From Acidobacteriota bacterium (lineage in GTDB: Bacteria > Acidobacteriota > Vicinamibacteria > Vicinamibacterales > UBA8438): a stretch of DNA of 29,810 nucleotides. Shown piece by piece: positions 1 through 8,274 of this stretch; the first letter of the stretch is position 1, and every line of letters starts with the position of its first letter. Both the position numbers and the translations under genes were made by a program. The stretch is taken from positions 1-29,810 of the forward strand of contig SXOW01000513.1 of assembly GCA_005778315.1 (NCBI GenBank), written 5' to 3'. The notes under the pieces were generated by a model that did no database searches, had not been told where the DNA came from, and saw nothing but the letters and a program-made list of their open reading frames with translations.

Positions 1-262
1 CGCCAACCAAATACATGCGCCGACGGCCATACAGGTCGGACATGCGACCCCAGATCGGCACTGACGCCGTGGACGTGAGCAGATACGCCGAAAACACCCA
101 GCTGTAGTGCGCCAGGCCGCCGAGCGTAGCGATGACAGTCGGCATCGCGGTGCTCACAACGGTGGCCTCGAGCGCGGCCAGGGCCATGCCGAGGAGCAAA
201 CCGACCGTGATCGCCCTGCGGCGGGGGAGGCTGACCTCTAGGTGGGGAGTCGCCGTCGACAT
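1..262 (-). CDS. MFS transporter, DHA2-like (EmrB/QacA type), partial N-terminus
   Basis: This is the first 87 codons of a major facilitator superfamily exporter; the rest lies beyond the left edge. Translated on the minus strand from the ATG at 262, it begins with a short polar N-terminus (MSTATPHLEV) and then a first membrane helix ending in LAALEATVVSTAMPTVI. It continues with YSWVFSAYLLTSTASVPIWG and the loop motif GRMSDLYGRRR, the MFS motif A between helices 2 and 3. The helix-1 pattern LExTVVxTAMPTI is typical of the 14-helix drug:proton antiporter (DHA2) family. The gene starts 6 bases after the stop of the PQQ-dependent dehydrogenase and has no recognisable ribosome binding site, so it is probably translated by reinitiation from that gene. 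The substrate cannot be told from this fragment. Confidence 0.85.
   Translation of the reverse strand, partial: MSTATPHLEVSLPRRRAITVGLLLGMALAALEATVVSTAMPTVIATLGGLAHYSWVFSAYLLTSTASVPIWGRMSDLYGRRRMYLVG
222..262. repeat. Imperfect direct repeat, copy 1 (MFS gene start)
   Basis: This segment covers the first codons of the MFS gene. It is closely similar to 2080-2119, upstream of the PQQ-dependent dehydrogenase; both contain tggggagtcgcc flanked by further matches, about 33 of 40 positions by eye with one gap. The two copies bracket the dehydrogenase gene in the same orientation. Confidence 0.6.
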
Positions 263-268
263 TACGGT

Positions 269-2050
269 TTAGCGCTCGGGTAACGCGAACACGAACAGAT
301 TGTTCGCGCTGCCAGGCTGCAGCTCCGGCGTCAGCCGCAGATTGTCGCGCGAGCTCAGGGATGACCCAGTGCTGGCTACGACGTACTGGGTGCCGTCCAC
401 GGCGTAGGTGATCGGGAACCCGGTCACGGACGACCCGAGGTTGATCTCCCACAACACGTCGCCGTTGTCCTGGTCGAACGCGCGGAACCGCCCGTTGCCG
501 TCGCCGCCAAAAATCAGCCCCCCGCCTGTCGCCACGAGCGAAGTCGTTCCGGCCCGCTGCTCGTAGACCCAGTCAATCTCGCCGGTCTCGGCCGAAATGG
601 CCTGGACGGTCCCGACCTGGTCGGTGCCGGGGGCAATCTGGTCCCGCTTGGCCAGCGCGTAGAGCGTGACGCCGCCCTCGGTGGTGGCCAGCATCTGTGC
701 ACAGGCGTTGCGCAACGGGTAATACATCATCTTGGTGAGGGGGCTGTAAGCGCCGGCCTCCCAATCCTTGCCCCCGGTCACAAACGTGGGACAGACCAAC
801 ACCTCGTCGCCCTCGCGCTCGAAGACCAGCTCACTGTTCAACGAGACCGCCCCGGTCGCCCCATCGATATCCGTGATCACATTCTGAGCGACGGTCGGCG
901 TGGCCCAGAGGAACTCACCGGTGGCGCGGTCGAGCGTGTAGACGATGCCGGTCTTCCCCGGAATACCGGTGATCACCTTCCGCACCTCGCCGGAGCGCAG
1001 CCGCGGGTTGATCCACGGCACCGTGGCCGGGTCTGGCGCCACCACCGTGTCGAGCAGCAGCCGCTCGAACGGGTGATCGAGATCCCAGTGGTCGTTCATG
1101 TGCTGGTAGTGCCAGACGATTTCGCCCGTGTCGGCATCCAGCGCCAGGGTGGAGTTGTGGTACAGGTGCGTCTTGTCCGTGCCCCCGAGTAGAAACTTCG
1201 GGGCGGGCGAGGTGACCGAGGTCCCGATGTAGACCAGGTTCAGCTCGGGGTCGAAGCTCGGCACCATCCAGGCCCCGACGTGCCGGCGTTCCTCGAACGG
1301 CACGTTGCCCCACGTCTCGTCGCCCGGCTCACCCGGCCCCGGAATCAGGCGGCGACGCCAGAGTTCCTGCCCATCTGTTGCGTCGTGCGCCACGACCACG
1401 CAGGCATGTGGCCCGCCCTTCGGGGCGCAGCTTCGCCCGGAAATGACCTTCCCGTTCGCCACGATCGGGCCCGACGTCTGATTGGCCGGGTTCACCTTGT
1501 AGTCGAGGATCTGGGTCTCCCAGACCAGCTCGCCGGTCTGGGCATCGAGGGCAAACACGAAGTCGTCCGCGCTGGTATCGATGATGAGGTTGCCATAGAT
1601 CGCCAGGTTGCGGTTGGTGTCGATCAGACTTGCGATCATGTAGTCAGCGAGGTCGTCTGGACGGTCACGGCGATACTCCCAGAGGAGATCCCCGGTGACG
1701 GCGTCGATCGCCTGGATGACATCACGCGGGTTCGGCATGTACATCACGCCGTTGTAGACGAGCGGGGTGCCCTGCTGCAAGCTGCCAGCGCCGAGCGCGC
1801 GCGTCCAGACCATCCGGATGCCCCCGACGTTGCCGCGGTCGATCTGGTCGAGCGGGCTGTATCCCCAGCTGTCGAACGTCCGACGCCACATGAGCCAGTC
1901 GTCAGGATCCGGGTTCTGCAGCACGGTATCCGTGACCGGCACGAACGCCGACGCCGGCTGCGCCCGTGCGGTCCCGAGCCCGAATGACACGGTGGCAATC
2001 GCGCACGCCAGCGTCACTACCCAACATGTTCCGCGGCTGGATGAAGGCAT
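269..2050 (-). CDS. PQQ-dependent dehydrogenase (quinoprotein beta-propeller), secreted
   Basis: A 593-residue periplasmic quinoprotein dehydrogenase of the methanol/ethanol dehydrogenase-like superfamily, expected to oxidise an alcohol or similar substrate with pyrroloquinoline quinone. I chose the ATG at 2050 because AGGAGAG lies just upstream and the protein then opens with a signal peptide ending near TARAQ; the frame stays open to 2119 but that start would bury the signal. Visible family features are the tryptophan-rich propeller blades (WLMWRR, GDLLWEYRR, GELVWETQ, GEIVWHYQH), the block ending CVVVAHDATDGQELWRR, and HWDLDHPFE, which probably carries the catalytic-region aspartate. There is no CxxCH motif, so unlike type II alcohol dehydrogenases it lacks a fused cytochrome c. 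The adjacent-cysteine disulphide of many such enzymes is not obvious. Substrate unknown. It lies directly upstream of the MFS gene, probably in one transcript. Confidence 0.85.
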   Translation of the reverse strand: MPSSSRGTCWVVTLACAIATVSFGLGTARAQPASAFVPVTDTVLQNPDPDDWLMWRRTFDSWGYSPLDQIDRGNVGGIRMVWTRALGAGSLQQGTPLVYNGVMYMPNPRDVIQAIDAVTGDLLWEYRRDRPDDLADYMIASLIDTNRNLAIYGNLIIDTSADDFVFALDAQTGELVWETQILDYKVNPANQTSGPIVANGKVISGRSCAPKGGPHACVVVAHDATDGQELWRRRLIPGPGEPGDETWGNVPFEERRHVGAWMVPSFDPELNLVYIGTSVTSPAPKFLLGGTDKTHLYHNSTLALDADTGEIVWHYQHMNDHWDLDHPFERLLLDTVVAPDPATVPWINPRLRSGEVRKVITGIPGKTGIVYTLDRATGEFLWATPTVAQNVITDIDGATGAVSLNSELVFEREGDEVLVCPTFVTGGKDWEAGAYSPLTKMMYYPLRNACAQMLATTEGGVTLYALAKRDQIAPGTDQVGTVQAISAETGEIDWVYEQRAGTTSLVATGGGLIFGGDGNGRFRAFDQDNGDVLWEINLGSSVTGFPITYAVDGTQYVVASTGSSLSSRDNLRLTPELQPGSANNLFVFALPER

Positions 2051-2079
2051 CTGCTCTCCTGGTTGAGGTTGCTGCGTCG

Positions 2080-2119
2080 TGGGGGAAGCTGCCTGGAGAT
2101 GGGGAGTCGCCATCGTCAC
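2080..2119. repeat. Imperfect direct repeat, copy 2 (upstream of PQQ dehydrogenase)
   Basis: This matches the 5' end of the MFS gene (222-262). Read on the minus strand it encodes an ATPHLQAASP-like peptide, compared with ATPHLEVSLP at the real MFS start. The dehydrogenase itself starts downstream at 2050 with its own ribosome binding site, so this copy looks like a leftover gene start. Confidence 0.55.
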
Positions 2120-2192
2120 CCCATGAGCCTACCAGACGTGGGGGCAATCGCGACTATCATCACTGAATCGCTGTCTTCAACGGGGACTGACC

Positions 2193-3184
2193 ATGACGCC
2201 GAACCTGACCAGAATGCGAGCGGTCGTGCTCGACGCGCCGGGCCCAGCCGACGCGCTGCAGATCCGGGAGATCGCGATCCCGACACCGCGACTGGGCGAA
2301 GTGTTGATCGGGGTGAAGGCGTTCGGACTCAACCGCTCCGAGCTACACACGCGCCTCGGGCTCGCCGAGGGCGTCACGTTTCCTCGCGTCCTCGGCATCG
2401 AGGCCACCGGCACGGTGGCCTCCTGCCCGGGCGGCGAGTTTGACGTCGGGCAACAAGTGGCGGCGTTGATGGGCGGGATGGGTCGCGTGTTCGATGGGGG
2501 GGTACGCGGAGTACACCTGCGTCCCGGCCCGGCAGGTGGTGCCGTTCACGAGCAGCCTCGACTGGGCCACCCTTGGCGCGGTTCCCGAAATGCTCCAGAC
2601 CTCACACGGCTCCCTCACGATCGGCCTCGACGCACAGCCGGGGCAGTCGATCCTGATCCGTGGTGGTACGTCGTCGATCGGGATGGCCACTACGGTGCTG
2701 GCCAAGCGACGCGGGATGACCGTGCTGTCCACCACCCGCAACCTTGACCGCGCCGACATCCTTCGGGGGATCGGTGTCGACCATGTCCTGGTCGACACCG
2801 GCAGCGTCGCGGCCCAAGTCCGCGCAATCGTCCCTGCCGGGGTCGACACCGCGCTTGAACTCGTCGGAACGCCGACCTTGCGAGATACGCTGCGAGCGAC
2901 CCGCGTCCACGGGGTGGTCTGCTTTACCGGGATGTTGTCGAACCAATGGACCGTTCGCGACTTCTACCCCATCGAGTATCTCCCACGCGGCGTCCGGCTC
3001 ACCGCCTACGGCGGAGACGCCACAGACCTCCCGACCGAGGTATTGCAGGACTTCCTTGACGCGGTCGCGGCCGGTGAGACCACCGTGCCGATCCACCGCA
3101 CCTACCGCCTCGACGACATTTGCCAAAGCCCACGCGGACATGGAAGCCGGGCGAGCCACCGGCAAACTCGTCGTGCTGCCGTAA
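2193..3184 (+). pseudogene. Zinc-free MDR alcohol dehydrogenase / quinone oxidoreductase, two +1 frameshifts
   Basis: A medium-chain dehydrogenase/reductase of the quinone oxidoreductase type, about 329 codons if both shifts are repaired. The N-terminal GroES-like half runs from the ATG at 2193 (or 2214, MRAVVLDAPG) through GLNRSELHTR and FPRVLGIEATG. The reading frame breaks at a run of seven G at 2496-2502, where six would restore FDGGYAEYTCVP. The Rossmann half then reads well (ILIRGGTSSIGMATTVLAK, GVDTALELVGTPTL) until an extra T at 3119-3121; removing it gives LDDIAKAHADMEAGRATGKL and a stop at 3184, the normal family C-terminus. Sequence on both sides of each break is well preserved, so this is either a very recent pseudogene or two assembly errors in short homopolymers. 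Substrate unknown; an NADPH-dependent enone or quinone reductase is likely by family. Confidence 0.8.
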
Positions 3185-3250
3185 CGCTCGCTCGCACGCG
3201 GTCTCCAATCTGGTTCGTCCCCTCCGAGCACTGATCACGGTTTCACGGCC

Positions 3251-4564
3251 CTAGCCGCGCGCCGCGGCGACTGCTGCCAACTCTGCGGTCGAGAACGCCG
3301 CTTGAAAGTTCAGCCCCCCGATCGGCCCTTGCAGATCAACCACCTCGCCGAAGACATACAGGTCCTGAAAACGCTTGACGCGCATGGTGCCCGGATCCAG
3401 CTCCCGGAGCGCGAGCCCACCGGCCGTGACCTCCGCCTCGTCGAAGCCCGCCGTGCCGGAGATCGGCACCGGCAGTGCCTTCAGCTGCTCCACCAACAGA
3501 TGGCGTTTCGCTCGTGGCAACACGTGACAGCGAATCTGCGCGTCGAGTCCGGCCTGCCGGCACACGGTTTCGACCAGTCGGCGTGGCAGCTCGCCAGCGA
3601 GCAGTCTGACCACCGTCGGCGCTCCCCTACGCGCGGCGGCGACCCGGAGTTGGTCGGCCAGCGCTTCGCGAGTGACACCAGGCAGCAGGTCGACCTCCAT
3701 CGTGAAGCCCGGCGTGCCCGACCCTCGGGCGTCGTGACCCTCCATCGCGCGCGCGACGACATGCGACAGATCCATCGCACCCGGTCCCGAGAGACCGCGG
3801 TGTGTGAACAGCACCGGTCGCTCGCGCGTGCCGAGAATCGTGCCCTCGGTGTCCCGTAGACGTACGACCGCATCCTGCACCGAGAGCCCGGTGAGTTCGT
3901 GAACCCAGGGCGCTGGGCTCACGAGAGGCACCAGCGCCGGTGCCCCAGGTATGACCTCGAGACCGAGCGCCGCCAACCATGCGTACCCATCGCCGGTCGT
4001 GCCCGATCCGGGATAGCTCTTGCCGCCTGGGGACAGGAGCAGTCGTCTCGCACCGATGGACCGGCCGTCCGCAAGGTGCACGAGCCAGCCGTTGCCGTCG
4101 AGTTCGACGCCGGTGACTGGACACTCGCGACGCATCTCGACCCCGGCCGCCTCACAGGCCCGCACCAGCGCGTCACGCACGTCCCTCGCCGAGCCGCTCG
4201 CGGGAAAGACCTTGTCGAGTGGCGCCTCCACCGACGGCACACCCCAGGCGAGGAACTGCTCGCGCACGGCACTCGGCGGCAAGACCCGAAAGGCGGTTTT
4301 GAGGAAGCGCCCACCTTCAGTCCCGAAGAGCTGGGCCGCGGATTGCGGCCCGAGGGTCGTCGTCAGATTGCAGCGCGTGCCGCCGCTGGCGAGGATCTTG
4401 GTGCCCGCGCGCGGGGTCTTCTCCAGCAGCAAGACATCGGGCCGCTCGCCGCGCGCCTGCAGCAACACACCCGCCCGTTGCGCGGCCCAGAGCCCGGCCG
4501 CTCCAGCCCCGACCACGACGATGGCCCGTCTCGAGCACTCGTCGCCTGCGCCTGCCACTAACAT
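3251..4564 (-). CDS. HI0933/BaiN-family NAD(P)/FAD-dependent oxidoreductase
   Basis: A 437-residue cytoplasmic flavoprotein of the HI0933 (YhiN/BaiN) family, whose physiological reaction is mostly unknown. The start at 4564 is inferred because it places the dinucleotide-binding motif VVVGAGAAG near residue 20; the frame is open upstream but would add a basic, unrelated extension. Family marks are KTPRAGTKILASGGTRCNLT after the first beta-strand pair, LLLSPGGKSYPGSGTTGDGYAW in the middle, and the C-terminal YVFGEVVDLQGPIGGLNFQAAF, which closes the FAD site. Length and motif order are complete for the family. It is transcribed towards the broken MDR gene and away from the beta-propeller gene at 4736, and it ends 66 bases from the former. 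No clear regulatory signal was identified. Confidence 0.88.
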   Translation of the reverse strand: MLVAGAGDECSRRAIVVVGAGAAGLWAAQRAGVLLQARGERPDVLLLEKTPRAGTKILASGGTRCNLTTTLGPQSAAQLFGTEGGRFLKTAFRVLPPSAVREQFLAWGVPSVEAPLDKVFPASGSARDVRDALVRACEAAGVEMRRECPVTGVELDGNGWLVHLADGRSIGARRLLLSPGGKSYPGSGTTGDGYAWLAALGLEVIPGAPALVPLVSPAPWVHELTGLSVQDAVVRLRDTEGTILGTRERPVLFTHRGLSGPGAMDLSHVVARAMEGHDARGSGTPGFTMEVDLLPGVTREALADQLRVAAARRGAPTVVRLLAGELPRRLVETVCRQAGLDAQIRCHVLPRAKRHLLVEQLKALPVPISGTAGFDEAEVTAGGLALRELDPGTMRVKRFQDLYVFGEVVDLQGPIGGLNFQAAFSTAELAAVAAARG

Positions 4565-4720
4565 CGCTCCAGACGCCGCAGGCCGAGTCCGCGCAGCGGC
4601 TCTTCCCCGCTCTCGATCTGGTCGACGGGAGATGCGTGCACGGTGGAAATGGTAGTGCACGTCTCTGATTCGTTATCGATCAGGTCACCCGGGCCGACGC
4701 GTCCGACCGGTTCCTCCTGG

Positions 4721-4726
4721 TAGACT
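4721..4726 (+). promoter_or_regulatory. Candidate -10 element (TAGACT), near-leaderless
   Basis: TAGACT lies nine bases before the ATG at 4736, so transcription would begin about three bases upstream of the start codon. No Shine-Dalgarno sequence is present and no good -35 was found at 17 bases. Inferred from spacing only. Confidence 0.4.
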
Positions 4727-4735
4727 GGACGCCTG

Positions 4736-6052
4736 ATGACCCTGGTGACGCAGACGAGATTCTTGCGAATCGTGGCGCGGACCGGCCTGTTGCTGACCGC
4801 GCTCGTCAATGCGTCGGCAGCCCAGACATCGTCCGCGGTGCGCATGGTGCCACCACCCAACGACGGCGAGCGCTTCTGGCCGCGTTGGCGCGGTCCGTCC
4901 GGACAAGGCGTGGTCGAGGGGAGCGGCTATGTCGATACCTGGTCGGAGACGACCAACGTGCGTTGGCGGACGCCGGTCCCTGGCGTCGGGCACTCATCCC
5001 CGATCGTCTGGGGGGATCAGATTTTCCTGACCACGTCCCGCGACGGCGGACGACGCCTCTCGGTGCTCAGCTTCCGCCGCTCCGACGGCGCACTGCTGTG
5101 GGAGACCGACGCGCCAGACGGCCGCGTCGAGCAGCATCACGAGAAGAACACACCGGCCTCCGCCACGCCGACCACCGATGGTGAGCGGGTCTATGCGTCG
5201 TTCGGGAGCCGGGGACTGTTGGCGGTCGATTTCGACGGCAACGTGGTCTGGCACCGCGATCTGGGGAAGATCGAGAACTACCATGGCCCGGCCGGATCTC
5301 CCCTGCTGTACGGCGACACGGTCATCATCTATCAGGACCAGGGGGCCTCGTTCGGAGGCCGGAACGCCTCGGGGGCCTTTGTTATTGCGCTCGACGCGGC
5401 CAGCGGTGAGACCCGCTGGCGTACCGAGCGGTCGGCCAGCGTCGGCTGGGGGTCTCCCATCGCGATCTCGCTTGGCGACCATGACGAGTTGATTGTCAGC
5501 AGCAGCCGGGACGTGCGGTCCTACGCCCCCACGACGGGTGAGGAATTGTGGCAGTGCGAGGGCAACCTGTTCGAGGTGATTCCGACCCCGGTCGTCGGCC
5601 TCGGCCTGGTCTTCTGCACGTCCGGCCGCGCCGGCCCGACCCTGGCCATCCGCCCGGGCGGCAGGGGCGATGTGACCGAGAGCCATGTCGCCTGGAAAAC
5701 GACCCGAGGCTCACCGTTCGTCCCGTCCCCGCTGCTCTACGGCGACTACCTCTATACGCTCAACGACATGTCGAGCATTGTGACCTGCCTGCATGCCCGC
5801 ACCGGCGAGACGGTCTGGCAGGAGCGGCTGGGCCGGCCGCAGCGGGAGGCGATCTCGGCTTCACCGGTCGTGGTGGACGACAAGCTCTTCATCACCAACG
5901 ACGACGGAGTGACCTACGTCCTCAGGACCGGTCCGACGTTCGAACTGTTGCACACCAACGACATCGGCGCCCGCACGCTCGCCTCTCCGGCGCTAGTGGA
6001 TGGTGTGTGGTACATCCGCACCGTCGACGGGCTCATCGCCATCGGCGCCTGA
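4736..6052 (+). CDS. Secreted PQQ-like beta-propeller repeat protein
   Basis: A 438-residue exported protein built of PQQ-like (BamB-type) propeller blades. An N-terminal signal peptide (RFLRIVARTGLLLTALVNASAAQ) is followed by FWPRWRGPSGQGV, a common opening of this family in acidobacteria and planctomycetes. Repeated blade motifs are GALLWETD, GNVVWHRDLG, GETRWRTE, GEELWQCEG, GETVWQERLG and a final GVWYIRTVDGLIAIG. No haem motif or enzyme domain is visible, so it may be a binding or scaffold protein rather than a dehydrogenase, and PQQ binding itself is not demonstrated. The gene stands alone, 133 bases before the next plus-strand gene. The start has no Shine-Dalgarno but follows a -10-like hexamer directly. 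Confidence 0.82.
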   Translation: MTLVTQTRFLRIVARTGLLLTALVNASAAQTSSAVRMVPPPNDGERFWPRWRGPSGQGVVEGSGYVDTWSETTNVRWRTPVPGVGHSSPIVWGDQIFLTTSRDGGRRLSVLSFRRSDGALLWETDAPDGRVEQHHEKNTPASATPTTDGERVYASFGSRGLLAVDFDGNVVWHRDLGKIENYHGPAGSPLLYGDTVIIYQDQGASFGGRNASGAFVIALDAASGETRWRTERSASVGWGSPIAISLGDHDELIVSSSRDVRSYAPTTGEELWQCEGNLFEVIPTPVVGLGLVFCTSGRAGPTLAIRPGGRGDVTESHVAWKTTRGSPFVPSPLLYGDYLYTLNDMSSIVTCLHARTGETVWQERLGRPQREAISASPVVVDDKLFITNDDGVTYVLRTGPTFELLHTNDIGARTLASPALVDGVWYIRTVDGLIAIGA

Positions 6053-6139
6053 GCCCTCTGCCGTGCCAGCGGACTCATTCCTGTAGACCGACCAGACGTA
6101 CCCACCGAGACCGCCCGCCGCGGAAATCGTGCACTTAGC

Positions 6140-6153
6140 GGTGCGGGAGCACC
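6140..6153. promoter_or_regulatory. Short inverted repeat GGTGC-GGGA-GCACC upstream of the 6186 gene
   Basis: A five-base-pair perfect stem with a four-base loop lies about 20 bases upstream of the -10 element at 6174, where the -35 region would be. It could be an operator half-site pair or a terminator remnant for the gene ending at 6052. Weak evidence. Confidence 0.25.
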
Positions 6154-6173
6154 CCGTCGGCTGACGTGGCGGC

Positions 6174-6179
6174 TATACT
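6174..6179 (+). promoter_or_regulatory. Candidate -10 element (TATACT), leaderless start at 6186
   Basis: TATACT matches five of six bases of the sigma-70 -10 consensus and ends exactly seven positions before the A of the ATG at 6186. With normal geometry the transcript would start on the initiation codon itself. No ribosome binding site is present. Confidence 0.5.
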
Positions 6180-6185
6180 CAGGCC

Positions 6186-7211
6186 ATGACAGACTCCTCC
6201 AACGCAACGTTCGTCGGTTTGGTGCGGGCGGTCAGCCTCATGGTTGTCCTGGTCCAGGTCGTGGTCCTTCCGCCCGCCGCCGCCGGTCAATCACCCACAA
6301 CCCCCTGGGGCGACCCAGATCTCCAAGGCGTCTGGGACTACTGGACGTTCACGCCGCTTGAACGGGCCGAGGAATTCGCCGGCCGAGCCACGCTGACCGC
6401 AGAAGAAGCGGCGCTCATCGGTGAGCGAGGCAGGGCCGCAGCGCTGGCGACCGACCGGGATGGGCCCAACGCCGGTGATCCCGGGGCCTACGGGCAGGAA
6501 GTCTGGACCGAGCGCTCGCGCGCCACGGCGCTCAGACAGCCGTCGCTTATCATCGACCCGCCGGATGGCAAGATCCCGGCGCTGACGCCGGGCGAAACGA
6601 GCCGGGTGGCCGCACACAGTTCATCGGGTGGACATCCCGTCCGCACCCGCGCAGGCGGTGTGAGCGCCGACGGCCCGGAGAGCCGCGGTCTGGCTGAGCG
6701 GTGCATCGTGGGGTTCAGCACTGGTCCGCCGATGCTGCCCGCGGGCTACAACAACAACGTCCAGATCCTGCAGGCGCCTGGCTACGTCGCGCTCGTGGTG
6801 GAGATGATCCACGACGTGCGGATCGTTCCACTGGGCGATGCCGAGGTGGTGGAACCCGACGTCCGGCAGTGGCTCGGCGTCTCACGGGGGCGATGGGAGG
6901 GCGACACGCTCGTGGTCGAGACCACGAACTTCAGCGACAGGATCGGCAGTTTCAGCACGACGGGGCAGGCGTGGGGCACTGGGACGGACCTGCGTCTGAC
7001 GGAGCGGTTTACCCGGGTCGACACGGACACGCTGGCCTACGAATTCACCGTCGAGAATCCGTCGGTCTTCAGCCGCCCCTTCTCGGCCAGCATCCCGATG
7101 GCCCGGAGCAACCTGCCGGTGTATGAATACGCGTGCCACGAAGGGAACTACGGCCTGTACAACATTCTCTTTGGCGCGCGAACCGAAGAACGCGGCGGCG
7201 CGTCCCGGTAG
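6186..7211 (+). CDS. Secreted protein of the DLQGVW…CHEGNYG family (paralogue 1)
   Basis: A 341-residue exported protein of unknown function. After an N-terminal hydrophobic signal (about residues 12-35, ending PPAAAGQ) it begins with PWGDPDLQGVWDY. Conserved blocks follow: LIIDPPDGKIPALT, ERCIVGFSTGPPMLPAGYNN, VALVVEMIHDVRIVPL, SRGRWEGDTLVVETTNF, LTERFTRVDTDTLAYEFTV, and a C-terminal YEYACHEGNYGLYNILFGAR. I recognise this block order as a large family often found in acidobacteria, but know no experimental function. Two conserved cysteines (in ERCIVG and YACHEGN) could form a disulphide. Its closest relative here is the convergent gene at 7276-8274. The apparent leaderless start supports the ATG at 6186. 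Confidence 0.75.
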   Translation: MTDSSNATFVGLVRAVSLMVVLVQVVVLPPAAAGQSPTTPWGDPDLQGVWDYWTFTPLERAEEFAGRATLTAEEAALIGERGRAAALATDRDGPNAGDPGAYGQEVWTERSRATALRQPSLIIDPPDGKIPALTPGETSRVAAHSSSGGHPVRTRAGGVSADGPESRGLAERCIVGFSTGPPMLPAGYNNNVQILQAPGYVALVVEMIHDVRIVPLGDAEVVEPDVRQWLGVSRGRWEGDTLVVETTNFSDRIGSFSTTGQAWGTGTDLRLTERFTRVDTDTLAYEFTVENPSVFSRPFSASIPMARSNLPVYEYACHEGNYGLYNILFGARTEERGGASR

Positions 7212-7219
7212 GCGGGACT

Positions 7220-7276
7220 GGCATCGGCGCCTCCCTCCTCGCTCGAAACCACCCTCCGTCAGGGTAGCGCCATGCC
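7220..7276. terminator. Compound hairpin between convergent paralogues
   Basis: GGCAT-c-GGCGC at 7220-7230 pairs with GCGCC-ATGCC at 7267-7276, a ten-base-pair stem with one bulged C. It encloses a second hairpin, ACCCT-ccgtc-AGGGT (7251-7265). It overlaps the stop codon of the minus-strand gene and probably ends transcription from both sides. No U-tract. Confidence 0.5.
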
Positions 7277-8274
7277 TACTTCCCTCCGCCCGATGTGGCG
7301 CCGGCCAGGATGTTGTACAGCCCGTAGTTCCCTTCGTGGCACGCGTACTCGTACATCGGTTGGGGGTTACGCGTCATCGGCACCGAGAACGTCCAGGGAG
7401 CCGTCCACACTTGTGAGTCGGCGACGGTGACGTCGTAGCGGAGCGTGTCTGCATTGACGCGGGTGAACCGCTCCACCAGGGTCAGGTCGGGGCTCGTCAC
7501 CCCCTGCATGAAGTTGGTCTCCCGCAGGAAGTGTGTGGTCTCGACCACGAGCGTGTCGCCCTCCCACCGGCCGCGCGAGTCTCCGGTCCACTGCCGGATG
7601 GACGGGGCGAGGTGTGCGCTCCCGGTCAGCGGGATGACACGCACGTTGTGGTTCATCTCCGCCAGCAGCACGACCGCGTCGTCGGTCTGAAAGACCTGGA
7701 CATTGTTGTTGTAGGCACTGGGTGTCATCGGCGGACCGGAGTTGAACCCCAGGATGCACCGCACCTGCAACCCACCCGGCCCCAGATCCTCGACGAAGCC
7801 TCCAGGTGTTGGTTCGTGGCTGGACACGCCGCTCCTGGCGCGTTCTGCCGCGGCGGCGCGGGCACCCGCGGCTGGCGTGAGCGGCGGGATGCGGCCGTCC
7901 GCTGGATCGACGACCAGTGACGTGCGCTGCGTCGTGACCGCTGTCCCCTCGTCGAACCAGAAATCGTTGTAGGGAATGATGTCGCCCGAAGCCACCCTGG
8001 CCGCCCGGTCCGAGGTGCTCGAGTCCCGGCTTCGTCGTCGGATGGCATCAGCCGAAAATTCCGCCGCCTGCTCGTCGGTGAAGACCTCGTCTGCTGCGAG
8101 GTCTTGGGGGCGTTCCATCGGCGTCAGGCTCCGGAAGTCCCAGACCCCCTGCAGGTCTGGTGCTCCGGACGCCGTGCGCAGGACCTCGGCCGACTGGGCC
8201 TGGGCGGCGCTGGCAACACCGAGGGTCCACAGCGCGCCTACCATCAACGTCCACACCGTCACTCGCACAGGCAT
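7276..8274 (-). CDS. Secreted protein of the DLQGVW…CHEGNYG family (paralogue 2)
   Basis: A 332-residue exported protein with the same block order as the gene at 6186. A signal peptide (TVWTLMVGALWTLGVASAAQAQ) is followed by APDLQGVWDF, LVVDPADGRIPPLTPA, VRCILGFNSGPPMTPSAYNN, SRGRWEGDTLVVETTHF, LVERFTRVNADTLRYDVTV and YEYACHEGNYGLYNIL. By eye the two proteins share a little under half of their residues, so they are old paralogues rather than a recent duplication. Function unknown; a secreted binding or enzyme role is possible but not shown. The start at 8274 has a purine-rich AAGGGGGGC just upstream, so unlike its paralogue it has a ribosome binding site and a leader of about 60 bases. Confidence 0.75.
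   Translation of the reverse strand: MPVRVTVWTLMVGALWTLGVASAAQAQSAEVLRTASGAPDLQGVWDFRSLTPMERPQDLAADEVFTDEQAAEFSADAIRRRSRDSSTSDRAARVASGDIIPYNDFWFDEGTAVTTQRTSLVVDPADGRIPPLTPAAGARAAAAERARSGVSSHEPTPGGFVEDLGPGGLQVRCILGFNSGPPMTPSAYNNNVQVFQTDDAVVLLAEMNHNVRVIPLTGSAHLAPSIRQWTGDSRGRWEGDTLVVETTHFLRETNFMQGVTSPDLTLVERFTRVNADTLRYDVTVADSQVWTAPWTFSVPMTRNPQPMYEYACHEGNYGLYNILAGATSGGGK

Noticed and set aside
4636..4660. Two GTGCAC palindromes 19 bases apart upstream of the flavoprotein gene
   Set aside because: Six-base palindromes are expected by chance in this composition and no flanking symmetry extends them, so an operator call is not supported.
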